Assembly: GCA_016185145.1 (NCBI GenBank)
Contig: JACPOB010000120.1
Location: 1-64,000 of the forward strand
Direction: 5' to 3'
Length of the DNA stretch: 64,000 bases
From: Rhodospirillales bacterium
GTDB taxonomy: Bacteria; Pseudomonadota; Alphaproteobacteria; Reyranellales; Reyranellaceae
Every line of letters begins with the position of its first letter. Position 1 is the first letter of the stretch. A program made the position numbers and the translations under genes. A model generated the notes under the pieces. It was not told where the DNA came from. It ran no database searches and saw nothing but the letters and a program-made list of their open reading frames with translations. Below, in pieces: positions 42,028-49,945 of the stretch.

Positions 42028-42996
42028 CTACTCCGGTTTGAACCCCGACTCCTTCAGGAGCGCCGTGTTCACCTCGACCTCGGTCTTGATGAAGGCGGCA
42101 AAGTCCTTCGGCCCGCGCGCCGTCGGCACGATGCCGAGCGACGTGGTCCTTTCGAGGAAGCCCGGGTCCTTGGAAACCTCCGCCATCGCGCTCGCGAGCT
42201 TGTCGACGAGGGCATTGGGCGTGTCCTTGGGCGCCCACAGGCCGTACCACGAGCTGATGTTGAAGTCCTTCAGACCGACCTCGTCGGAGGTCGGGATGCT
42301 GGGCGCGAGCTTGGTGCGCTCCTTGGAGGTCACGAACAGGCCGCGCGCGCGGCCCGACGTGGCGAGCGGCAGCAGCGCCGTCCAGGGATCCATGAAGAGC
42401 TGGACGTTGCCCGCCACGATGTCGGCGTTGGCCGGCGCCGTGCCCTTGTAGAGGATGGTGTCGAGCGGCAGGCCGGTCTTCTTCAGGAACGCCAGCGTGG
42501 CGATGTGGCCGGCCGAGCCGCCGGACGACAAGGCGAAGAAGTACTTCTTCGGCTCCTTCCTGATGGCCTCCATGGTGCTGGCATAGTCGGTGCCCGGCAC
42601 GCTGTTGGCGCACAGCAGCACCAGCGGCGCCTCGCCCGCCTGGGCGATTGGCCGGAAGTCCGTCACCGGATCGTAGGGACAGGTCGGTGCGACCGCCTTG
42701 CCCAGCACGAACAGGCTGGCATTGAACAGCAGCGAGTAGCCGTCGGGATCGGCCCGTCTGATCGTGTCCGACCCCACCGTGCCCGAGGCACCGCCGATGT
42801 TCTGGACCACGATCGGCTGGCCGAGCTTCTCGGACAGGAACTGGCAGGTGATGCGGCCGAGGCCGTCGGTGCCGCCGCCCGGCGGATAGGGAACGACCAC
42901 CTTCAGCGGCTTGTTGGGAAAGGCGCCCTGTCCGAGAGCGGGAGCGGCCAGCAGCGAAGCGCCGGCCGCGCCGACGAGTGTCCTCCTCCGGATCAT
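42028..42996 (-). CDS. Bug-family tripartite tricarboxylate transporter binding protein
   Basis: The 322-residue protein has a twin-arginine-like leader (MIRRRTLVGAAGASLLAAPA, LGQ) and the Bug signature FPNKPLKVVVPYPPGGGTDG. IVVQNIGGASGTVGSDTIRR, DPDGYSLLFNASLFV and the late WYGLWAPKDTPNALVDKL also match. Bug proteins bind carboxylates or similar small solutes in the periplasm for TctAB-type transporters. No tctA or tctB is nearby, as is usual for this expanded family. The ATG overlaps the stop of the small upstream gene. Confidence 0.92.
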   Translation of the reverse strand: MIRRRTLVGAAGASLLAAPALGQGAFPNKPLKVVVPYPPGGGTDGLGRITCQFLSEKLGQPIVVQNIGGASGTVGSDTIRRADPDGYSLLFNASLFVLGKAVAPTCPYDPVTDFRPIAQAGEAPLVLLCANSVPGTDYASTMEAIRKEPKKYFFALSSGGSAGHIATLAFLKKTGLPLDTILYKGTAPANADIVAGNVQLFMDPWTALLPLATSGRARGLFVTSKERTKLAPSIPTSDEVGLKDFNISSWYGLWAPKDTPNALVDKLASAMAEVSKDPGFLERTTSLGIVPTARGPKDFAAFIKTEVEVNTALLKESGFKPE

Positions 42997-43412
42997 GGCT
43001 GCACCGACACCGACGAGGCGCACGACGCGCCGCCTTCGGCCTCGCAAATGGTGCGCACGACGCGGCGCGCCTTCAGGTCGCCGCAGCCGACGCCCAGCGC
43101 TTTCGATGTATCGAGATGTTGTTGCAAGACCGCTCTCCCTCCGACCCCGATTGGATGCAGCACACCTTCCCGGTATGCCGACTTCAGCTCGATGACGCGC
43201 TCCTGGCCATTGGCCAGGGCGACGGCGACGTCGACCTGCAGGTAGTCGATGATCTCCATCGAGTTGTTCTCGACCACGAGGCTCGGCACGCAATTGCCGA
43301 ACACCATGGCGTCCTGGCCACGCGTGACATCGATGCCATTCGCGGCGCGTACGCTTGAAGCTGCAAAAACCAGACCAACTAGAACACCGAACCGAGGATG
43401 ACGAAAACGCAT
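42993..43412 (-). CDS. Small exported protein of unknown function
   Basis: The 139-residue product starts MRFRHPRFGVLVGLVFAASS with cleavage likely after VRA. The mature part is mostly soluble with five cysteines (GNCVPS, GVGCGD, TICEAE, ASCASS region) and a predicted beta-rich middle (EIIDYLQVDVAVALANGQER). I do not recognise the family. Its stop overlaps the ATG of the Bug-type binding protein, so the two may be one transcription unit. It starts 27 bp beyond the 3' end of the broken ppsR. Confidence 0.6.
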   Translation of the reverse strand: MRFRHPRFGVLVGLVFAASSVRAANGIDVTRGQDAMVFGNCVPSLVVENNSMEIIDYLQVDVAVALANGQERVIELKSAYREGVLHPIGVGGRAVLQQHLDTSKALGVGCGDLKARRVVRTICEAEGGASCASSVSVQP

Positions 43413-43438
43413 GATCGCCTCCCTGTGCGCGTGGCTTC

Positions 43439-44237
43439 TTATTCTGTTGCCTGCAAACGCTGCTCGCGGCGCACCGCCAGCATCTGCAGGATCGCCGCCG
43501 CCGTCTCCTCGATCGAGCGGCGCGTGACGTCGATGGTCGCCCACTTGCGGCGGGCATAAAGGCGGCGCGCTTCCTGGATCTCGCGCTGGACGTTGTCCAT
43601 GTCGGTGTAATCGGTCGATCTGCACCAGCCGCTCGGGATCGGTGATCAGCCCGACGATCAGAGGCCGTTTGGCGTTTTCGAGCGCCGACGGCGGATCGAC
43701 CAGCGGCACCAGCGGCACGTTGGCCGCGCGCACGCCGCGATTGGCGAGATAGACGCAGGTCGGCGTCTTGGAGGTGCGCGACGGGCCGACCAGGATGACG
43801 TCGGCATCCTCCAGATCGTGGGTCGACTGGCCGTCATCGTGCGCCAGGGTGTAGTGCATGGCGTCGATGCGGTCGAAATAGCCTTCGTCGAGCTGGTGCT
43901 GGCGGCCCGGCCATTGCTCGCTCTTGGAATGGAAGTGGACGGCCAGCACGCTCATCGCCTGGTCGAGCACGCCGACGCACGGCAATTGCAGGCGCCGGCA
44001 GTGATCGCGCACCAGGTCGCGCAATTCGGGATCGACCAGCGTATAGAGCACAGGCCCGCGGTCGCGTTCGACCGCCTGCATGACCTTGTCCATCTGGCCC
44101 TTGGTTCGCACCAGCGACCAGACATGCTCCTGCACGAACACGCCCTCGTATTGCACCAGGCAGGCGCGCGCCACGCTTGATACTGTCTCGCCGGTCGAGT
44201 CGGACACGAGATGGACATGGAAGTTTCGATTGGCCAC
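43439..44237 (-). pseudogene. ppsR: PpsR-type PEP synthase/PPDK regulatory protein, disrupted
   Basis: The gene encodes the DUF299 bifunctional kinase/pyrophosphorylase that controls PEP synthase or pyruvate phosphate dikinase. From GTG 44237 about 205 residues are intact: FHVHLVSDSTGETVSSVARA, the P-loop-like VGPSRTSKTPTCVYLANRG and VGLITDPERLVQI. At about 43612-43622 the usual next segment (RRNRL plus about 8 residues) is absent and the frame changes. The C-terminus then reads TDYTDMDNVQREIQEARRLY and RRSIEETAAAILQMLAVRRE, ending at TAA 43439-43441. The loss is about 12-13 codons and not a multiple of three, so a simple base-call error is unlikely. It diverges from hemE. Confidence 0.85.
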
Positions 44238-44560
44238 GGCCTTTTTTACCCCACAGGAAGCCGGGGAGAAATGCAGGATTGTTCGAGGAAACGCGGGGAC
44301 AGCTGGCGGACTCTCCTGGACACCGCCGATTCGGGACACGACTCGCCCAGCCGGTACAGTCCTCCATCCCCTGCGGACAGTCCGGGAAGAATGGTCTGCG
44401 AATCGTGAATCCGCCGGTAAAAGCCCGTCGAATCGACGCTGGCCGGTCCACAGCGGGCTGGGGAAAGCTGGCCAATAAGGCGCATCCCCATGTGCCACAC
44501 CCTCAACTACTCCTACTACCTATTATGAAAGAGTAAGAGGGAAGGCATGAGGATGAGAGC
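44238..44560. other. oriC: Candidate chromosomal replication origin (oriC), ppsR-hemE gap
   Basis: No gene lies here. In Caulobacter and other alphaproteobacteria oriC lies next to hemE, which places the origin in this gap. Sequence support is modest: three 9-mers ending in CCACA resemble weak DnaA boxes (ttaccccaca ending 44255, cggtccaca at 44444-44452, tgtgccaca at 44491-44499), and an AT-richer tract is at about 44502-44540 (ctcctactacctattatgaa). The parS cluster is about 24 kb away. No consensus TTATCCACA box is seen. Promoters for the divergent genes must also lie here. Confidence 0.5.
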
Positions 44561-45604
44561 TTGAGCGCAGGGAAGTTCCTCCAGACCCTGGCCGGTACGC
44601 GCTTTCCGACGCCGCCGATCTGGCTGATGCGCCAGGCCGGACGCTATCTGCCGGAGTATCGTGCCGTCCGGGCGACGACGAAGTCGTTCCTCGATTTCTG
44701 CTACACGCCGGACAAGGCGGTGGAGGTCACCCTGCAGCCGGTGCGCCGCTTCGGGCTCGACGCCGCCATCATCTTTTCCGACATCCTGGTGGTGCCCGAT
44801 GCGCTCGGGCAGAAGGTGTGGTTCGAGGAAGGCGAAGGGCCCAAGCTCGAGGCGCTGACCGATCCCGCCGACTTCGGCAAGCTCACCCGGGCCCGATTGC
44901 CTGAGAAGCTGGCGCCGGTCTACGAGGCGATCCGACGAACCCGGGCCGCACTGCCGCGCGAGACGGCGCTGCTGGGCTTTGCCGGCGCGCCCTTCACGCT
45001 CGCCTGCTACATGATCGAAGGCGGCGGCAGCCGCGACTTCGCCAAGGTGAAGGGCTGGGCCTATCGCCATCCCGATTCCTTCGGCCTGCTGATCGACCTT
45101 CTGGTCGACGCCGTGGTCGATCATCTGGTCAATCAGATCGACGCCGGCGCCGATGCCGTGCAGCTCTTCGATTCCTGGGCAGGCGTGCTGCCCGAGGAGC
45201 AGCTCTTCGGCTGGTCGTTGGAACCGATGGTGCGCATCGCCCATGCCGTGCATGCGCGGCACCCGAAGACGCCGATCATCGCCTTCCCGCGCGCCATCGG
45301 GCCGGCGGCCCTGATGTATCGCCGCAACGATGCCTTTGCCGCCCTGTCGATCGATACCGGCATCGGCGCCCATTGGGCGGCGCGCGAGCTGCAGCCGCAT
45401 ATCTGCCTGCAGGGCAATCTCGATCCGCTGATGCTGGTGGCGGGCGGCGCGGCGCTCGAGCGCGAGGCCACGCGCATCCTCGACAAGCTCGGCCACGGCC
45501 CGTTCGTATTCAATCTGGGCCACGGCGTCGTGCCACAGACGCCGCCCGAGCATGTCGCGCAACTGGTCGAGATCGTGCGCAACTGGAAGCCCTCCACCTC
45601 ATGA
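44561..45604 (+). CDS. hemE: Uroporphyrinogen decarboxylase
   Basis: The 347-residue enzyme decarboxylates uroporphyrinogen III to coproporphyrinogen III in haem synthesis. Family signatures are PPIWLMRQAGRYLPEYR near the N-terminus, FSDILVVPDALG, GFAGAPFTLACYMIEGG, and QGNLDPLML with FNLGHGV near the end. The start is TTG at 44561, preceded by gaggatgag. Relatives begin at an equivalent position. It is first in hemE-hemH-hemJ. Confidence 0.96.
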   Translation: MSAGKFLQTLAGTRFPTPPIWLMRQAGRYLPEYRAVRATTKSFLDFCYTPDKAVEVTLQPVRRFGLDAAIIFSDILVVPDALGQKVWFEEGEGPKLEALTDPADFGKLTRARLPEKLAPVYEAIRRTRAALPRETALLGFAGAPFTLACYMIEGGGSRDFAKVKGWAYRHPDSFGLLIDLLVDAVVDHLVNQIDAGADAVQLFDSWAGVLPEEQLFGWSLEPMVRIAHAVHARHPKTPIIAFPRAIGPAALMYRRNDAFAALSIDTGIGAHWAARELQPHICLQGNLDPLMLVAGGAALEREATRILDKLGHGPFVFNLGHGVVPQTPPEHVAQLVEIVRNWKPSTS

Positions 45605-45614
45605 AGGGCGCCTC

Positions 45615-46559
45615 GTGAAGATCGCGATCATCCTGTTCAATCTCGGCGGGCCCGATTCGCTGGAAGCCGTGCAGCCCTTCCTGCGCAACCTGTTCGGCGA
45701 TCCCGCGATCCTGCGCGTGCCGGGGTTCATTCGCGGTCCGTTGGCGAGCTTCCTGGCGCGCCGGCGGGCGCTGACGGCGCAGGCGATCTACGACAAGATC
45801 GGCGGCTCCTCGCCCATCCTCGGCCAGACCGAAGCACAGGCTCGTGCACTGGAAGAAGCGCTGGGTGGTGAGCATGAATGGCGCGGCTATGTCTGCATGC
45901 GCTACTGGCATCCCATGACCGAGGCGGTCGTGCGCTCGGTCGAGCGATTCAAGCCCGACCGCATCGTGCTGCTGCCGCTCTATCCGCAGTTCTCGACCGC
46001 GACCACGGAATCCTCGTTCAAGGCCTGGAACGACATGGCCAGGTTCAAGGTGCCGATCAAGGTCGTGAAGGACTATCCGACCGAGCCGGGCTTTATCGCA
46101 GCGTCGGTCGCGTTGCTGAAGGAAGGCCTGGTCCAGGTCGGCAACGTGCCCCATCGCGTGCTGTTCTCGGCGCACGGCCTGCCGGAGCGCGTGATCAAGG
46201 CGGGCGATCCCTATCAGCGCCAGGTAGAGCAGACGGCCAAGGCCATCGCCGATGCGGTCGCCAACGAAAAGGGGGGCCTCGACTGGTCGGTCTGCTATCA
46301 AAGTCGCGTCGGTCCGCTGAAATGGATCGGGCCATCGACCGATGCCGAGATCGTACGCGCCGGCGCCGACAAGGTTTCGGTCGTGCTCTACCCGTTGTCC
46401 TTCGTGTCGGAACATTCCGAGACCCTGGTCGAGCTCGACATCGAGTATCGCCATCTCGCCGACAAGGTCGGGGTGCCGGCCTATGTCCGCGTTCCGACGG
46501 TCGGCACCCATCCCCTCTTCATCGAGGGTCTCGCGAGGCTGGTGCGCGATGCTCTATGA
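45615..46559 (+). CDS. hemH: Ferrochelatase
   Basis: The 314-residue enzyme inserts Fe2+ into protoporphyrin IX. It begins VKIAIILFNLGGPDSLEAV. The catalytic histidine is in LFSAHGLPERVI and the metal-site region in FVSEHSETLVELDIEY; CYQSRVGPLKWIGPSTD is a further block. GTG 45615 lies 10 bp after the hemE stop. Its 3' end overlaps hemJ by 11 nt. Confidence 0.96.
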   Translation: MKIAIILFNLGGPDSLEAVQPFLRNLFGDPAILRVPGFIRGPLASFLARRRALTAQAIYDKIGGSSPILGQTEAQARALEEALGGEHEWRGYVCMRYWHPMTEAVVRSVERFKPDRIVLLPLYPQFSTATTESSFKAWNDMARFKVPIKVVKDYPTEPGFIAASVALLKEGLVQVGNVPHRVLFSAHGLPERVIKAGDPYQRQVEQTAKAIADAVANEKGGLDWSVCYQSRVGPLKWIGPSTDAEIVRAGADKVSVVLYPLSFVSEHSETLVELDIEYRHLADKVGVPAYVRVPTVGTHPLFIEGLARLVRDAL

Positions 46560-46974
46560 GGTCCTGAAGGCCCTGCATATCGTCGCCGTCATCGCCTGGA
46601 TGGCGGGCCTGCTCTACCTGCCGCGCCTGTTCGTCTATCACGCCGACGCCGAGAAGGGTTCTACGCAGAGCGAGACCTTCAAGATCATGGAGCGCCGCCT
46701 GCTGCGCGGCATCATGAACCCGGCATTGATCCTGGTCTGGATCTTCGGCCTGGCATTGGCCTGGCGCGGCGACTGGTGGCACGCCGGCTGGTGGCAGGTG
46801 AAGTTCTCGCTGGTCGTGGGCCTTACCCTGATCCACCACCTCTACGCCCGCTGGCGCAAGGATTTCGCGGCGGACAGGAACACGAGGCCGGCAACGTATT
46901 ATCGCTGGTGGAACGAGGTTCCGACGGTGCTCATGATCGCCATCGTGTTCCTGGCGGTGCTAAAACCCTTCTGA
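46549..46974 (+). CDS. hemJ: Protoporphyrinogen IX oxidase HemJ
   Basis: The 141-residue inner-membrane protein oxidises protoporphyrinogen IX to protoporphyrin IX. It has four predicted helices and the family's LKALHIVAVIAWMAGLLYLP with His10, LLRGIMNPALILVWIFG, and KFSLVVGLTLIHHLYARWRK. Overlap with hemH implies coupled translation. In many relatives rho follows; it does not here. Confidence 0.93.
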   Translation: MLYEVLKALHIVAVIAWMAGLLYLPRLFVYHADAEKGSTQSETFKIMERRLLRGIMNPALILVWIFGLALAWRGDWWHAGWWQVKFSLVVGLTLIHHLYARWRKDFAADRNTRPATYYRWWNEVPTVLMIAIVFLAVLKPF

Positions 46975-46988
46975 AAGCGAGGCACGCC

Positions 46989-48152
46989 ATGGCCGAGTAT
47001 GCACCGTTTCCCCTGATCGATCTGTCCGGCAGCCCGCGCGAGCGCGGCCGGACCCATGGCAAGGCCGCTGCCGACCGGCTGCGGCGCGGCGCCAAGATGT
47101 ACGCCGAATCGCTGCTCAGGAGCGGCGTCGACTGGGCCGAGCTCGAGCGCCGCGCCGAGGCGCTGGTGCCGTCGATCGAGAAGTTCGATCCGACCTACGT
47201 CGAGGAGATGCGCGGCATCGCCGAGGGCGCCAACGAGCCGTTCGCCGCCGTGGTGCTGATGAACGCCCGCACCGAGATGGTGGCGGCCGCGCGCCAGGAG
47301 CAGGAGGCCCAGCAAGCCGCCCGTCAGGTGCCGGACGGCTGCACCGCTGCCCTGGCCCTTCCCGAGGCCAGTGCCGACGGCGTGCTGCTGCATGGCCAGA
47401 ACTGGGACTGGCGAGCCGAGTGCGCGGAGACCGGCGTGGTGCTGCGCATCCGTCGCGACGATGGCCCCGACATCCTGACCTTCACCGAAGCGGGCGGCCT
47501 TGCGCGCTCGGGCCTGAACTCGGCCGGCATCGGGCTTACAGCCAACGCCCTGCAATGCGACCGCGACTACAGGTGCGGCCCGGGCGTGCCGCTGCCGTTC
47601 GTGCGCCGCAAGGTGCTGGAGAGTGCCTGGCTCGCCAATGCCGTGCAGACCATCGTGTCGACGCCCAAGCTCGGCTCCAACCACATGGCGGTCAGCCACG
47701 CAACGGTCTCTGGGGGCGGCGGCGAGGCCTTCGGCTTCGAATGCGCGCCCGACGATACGTTCTGGCTGGCGCCCGACCGCGGCCTCTATGTCCACGCCAA
47801 CCACTGGATCGCCGATTCGGCGCGCGCCAGGGTGAAGGACACGGGTCTCGCCGAAACGCCCTGCTCGATCTACCGCGACAAGCGCGTGCGCGACCGGCTT
47901 TCGCCGAAACGCGGCAAGCTCACGCTCGATGATTTCCGCGAGGCCTTCTTCGACGACTGGAACGCGCCCTGGTCGGTATGCCGGCCGCCGCGGCTCAACA
48001 CGCGCGGCGTGAAGACGGCGACCACGGCCATGATCCTGATGCGGCCGGGCGAAGGCCATCTCGAAGCCTGCCCGATGCCGTCGCTCAATCGTCGTTTCAC
48101 GACATACACTCTATCGCCGGACCGGGCGGCGCAGAAGCAGGCGGCAGAGTAG
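46989..48152 (+). CDS. C45 family autoproteolytic acyltransferase/hydrolase
   Basis: The 387-residue protein resembles acyl-CoA:6-aminopenicillanic acid acyltransferase-type Ntn hydrolases. The likely self-cleavage site is the Gly-Cys in PDGCTAALALPEA, making Cys118 the nucleophile after processing. HGQNWDWRAECAETGVVL and GLNSAGIGLTANALQCDRD are typical blocks. The family cleaves or transfers amide-linked acyl groups; the substrate here is unknown. It is 14 bp after hemJ and 2 bp before the next gene, so it may be part of the transcript. Confidence 0.87.
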   Translation: MAEYAPFPLIDLSGSPRERGRTHGKAAADRLRRGAKMYAESLLRSGVDWAELERRAEALVPSIEKFDPTYVEEMRGIAEGANEPFAAVVLMNARTEMVAAARQEQEAQQAARQVPDGCTAALALPEASADGVLLHGQNWDWRAECAETGVVLRIRRDDGPDILTFTEAGGLARSGLNSAGIGLTANALQCDRDYRCGPGVPLPFVRRKVLESAWLANAVQTIVSTPKLGSNHMAVSHATVSGGGGEAFGFECAPDDTFWLAPDRGLYVHANHWIADSARARVKDTGLAETPCSIYRDKRVRDRLSPKRGKLTLDDFREAFFDDWNAPWSVCRPPRLNTRGVKTATTAMILMRPGEGHLEACPMPSLNRRFTTYTLSPDRAAQKQAAE

Positions 48153-48154
48153 AC

Positions 48155-49816
48155 GTGAAGGCCAGCCGCGTCGCACTGTTGCTGCTGTTCGCAGCGGCGG
48201 TGCTTTTGCTGCCGTCACTGATCATCGGCACCATGATCTCTCACAGCTCGCCCCAGAATCTCACCTGGGCCGGGCAGTTTGCCGATCAGTTTCGCGAGGG
48301 CATTCTTTATCCTCGTACCTTGCCCGATTCGTTCGTTGGCCTGGGCGGACCGGGATTCTACTACTATCCGCCGCTCGGCTTCTGGGTCGATGCGCTGTTG
48401 AGCGTTTTGACGTTCAACGTCCTCTCGGTGTCGTACCGCCTCTCTCTCGCCTCGTTGCTGCTGCTGTGGGCGTCAGGCTTGGCCATGCATGCCTGGCTCA
48501 AGGCCGAGGGAACGTCACCACGCGTGATCCTCTACGGTGCGTTGGGATACATGGCTGCGCCCTATCATCTGCTCGATCACTACTGGCGGGGGGCCTACGC
48601 CGAGTTCGCGGCTTATGCTGTTCTTCCATTGGTCATGCTGGCTGTTCGCCATACCGCCGAACGGCGCCGCTTCGGGCTGGTATTCCTTGCCGTCGCCTAT
48701 GCCGCCTTGCCAATGGCGCATCTTCCGACATCTCTACTGATCTCGGTGACGGCGTTACCGATGTACGTGCTCTATTGTGGCTGGCGGTTGGGGACCCGCT
48801 GGAAGACACTTCGCTTCTTTGGACTCTGTGTGCTTGGCGGCGCGCTCGGACTGGGGTTGGCTGCGATCTATCTCATCCCAGCGCTCACGCTGCAGGACTG
48901 GATTCCCTCCGATACGTTCTGGACGAATTACTATCGCATTGAGAATTGGTTCCTTCTGACACCGGATCGCTGGCCGAGGCCCATCGACATGATGCGTGTC
49001 ATCGCCTCATTGGCCGGGGGCTACATGATCGCGGCGGTCGGCGTCCTGATTGTCGTCGGGGGAGGCGCCGTCAGCGACGGTTGGAAGTCCGAGGCTGCAT
49101 TCTGGTCGATCGTCTGCATCGTTTGCCTCATGCTGATCGCCGGAGCGATACCGTGGTTCTGGGATTTGCCGTTTGTGGCCAAGGTCCAGTTTCCCTGGCG
49201 CATGATGATCGTCGTGGAGTTCGCCTGCATATCGGCGCTCTGCATGGTGGCCTGGCCTCTGCGGATGCGTGTCCAGACCTACATCTTTGCCTTGGCAATC
49301 CTCGCGTTCGTCCCCGGTGTTGGGGAGATGGGCAGCGGCATTCGCCATCGCGTCCAGGAATCTTGGACCACCAAGGAAGAGCCAGCCGACCTGAAGCAAT
49401 TCCAGCCCGCGGGCTATCCGCAGCCGCGTGGCGGATATTCCGATTTGAACCTCGAGCCGATCGAAGGGATTCCGACGATTGCCTGCTCTCCTGTGCCACG
49501 GATCTGCCGTGCCAACAGCGGACCTTACGGCAGCTTGGTCGTCGAAATCGATGCCGATGCGCCGACCACCGTCGTTCTGCGGCGGTTCTACTATCCCTTC
49601 TGGCAACTCACTCCGGACCTGCCGATCGTGGCGACCGATCCGCTGCGGCTGGTGTCCTTCACGGTGCCAGCTGGCCGTGGTGTCTGGCATTTGGAGCGCA
49701 CGGCCGTGGGTGCAGAAAAAGCCGGCTGGGCCATCTCGGGCTTGTCCTTGGTGTTGTTGCTGATCGCCGCAGCATTCAGTGCACGCACGCGATCGCGCAC
49801 AACGGTCCTCGTATGA
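48155..49816 (+). CDS. Polytopic membrane protein, GT-C/PTPS-related type
   Basis: The 553-residue protein has about ten membrane helices, a first periplasmic loop with FVGLGGPGFYYYPPLGFWVD, and a soluble C-terminal part closed by one last helix (AISGLSLVLLLIAAAF). The layout matches the 6-pyruvoyl-tetrahydropterin-synthase-related membrane family (PF10131), which looks like GT-C glycosyltransferases using lipid-linked sugars. An acidic catalytic residue cannot be assigned. The GTG start follows the C45 gene by 2 bp. A duplicate of its last helix lies just downstream. Confidence 0.75.
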   Translation: MKASRVALLLLFAAAVLLLPSLIIGTMISHSSPQNLTWAGQFADQFREGILYPRTLPDSFVGLGGPGFYYYPPLGFWVDALLSVLTFNVLSVSYRLSLASLLLLWASGLAMHAWLKAEGTSPRVILYGALGYMAAPYHLLDHYWRGAYAEFAAYAVLPLVMLAVRHTAERRRFGLVFLAVAYAALPMAHLPTSLLISVTALPMYVLYCGWRLGTRWKTLRFFGLCVLGGALGLGLAAIYLIPALTLQDWIPSDTFWTNYYRIENWFLLTPDRWPRPIDMMRVIASLAGGYMIAAVGVLIVVGGGAVSDGWKSEAAFWSIVCIVCLMLIAGAIPWFWDLPFVAKVQFPWRMMIVVEFACISALCMVAWPLRMRVQTYIFALAILAFVPGVGEMGSGIRHRVQESWTTKEEPADLKQFQPAGYPQPRGGYSDLNLEPIEGIPTIACSPVPRICRANSGPYGSLVVEIDADAPTTVVLRRFYYPFWQLTPDLPIVATDPLRLVSFTVPAGRGVWHLERTAVGAEKAGWAISGLSLVLLLIAAAFSARTRSRTTVLV

Positions 49817-49852
49817 CCCGGCCCACTTCGATTTGCACGACATGAGCTGAGC

Positions 49853-49945
49853 GTGGCGCGGCGGCATCGGGCGATCTCTGGCGTATCGCTGATCCTGTTG
49901 CTGATCGCAGCCGCGTTTGGGACAAGGCGTCGCTATGTTGGCTAA
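49853..49945 (+). pseudogene. Remnant duplicate of the preceding gene's last helix
   Basis: The 30 codons from 49853 read RAISGVSLILLLIAAAFGTR, closely matching the end of the upstream membrane protein (AISGLSLVLLLIAAAFSART), then a stop at 49943. The ending differs, and the rest of a second copy is missing. It points to an earlier tandem paralogue that was deleted. Confidence 0.7.

Noticed and set aside
44246..44499. Consensus DnaA boxes in the ppsR-hemE gap
   Set aside because: Only partial matches ending in CCACA are present; none equals TTATCCACA, so they are reported as weak support only.
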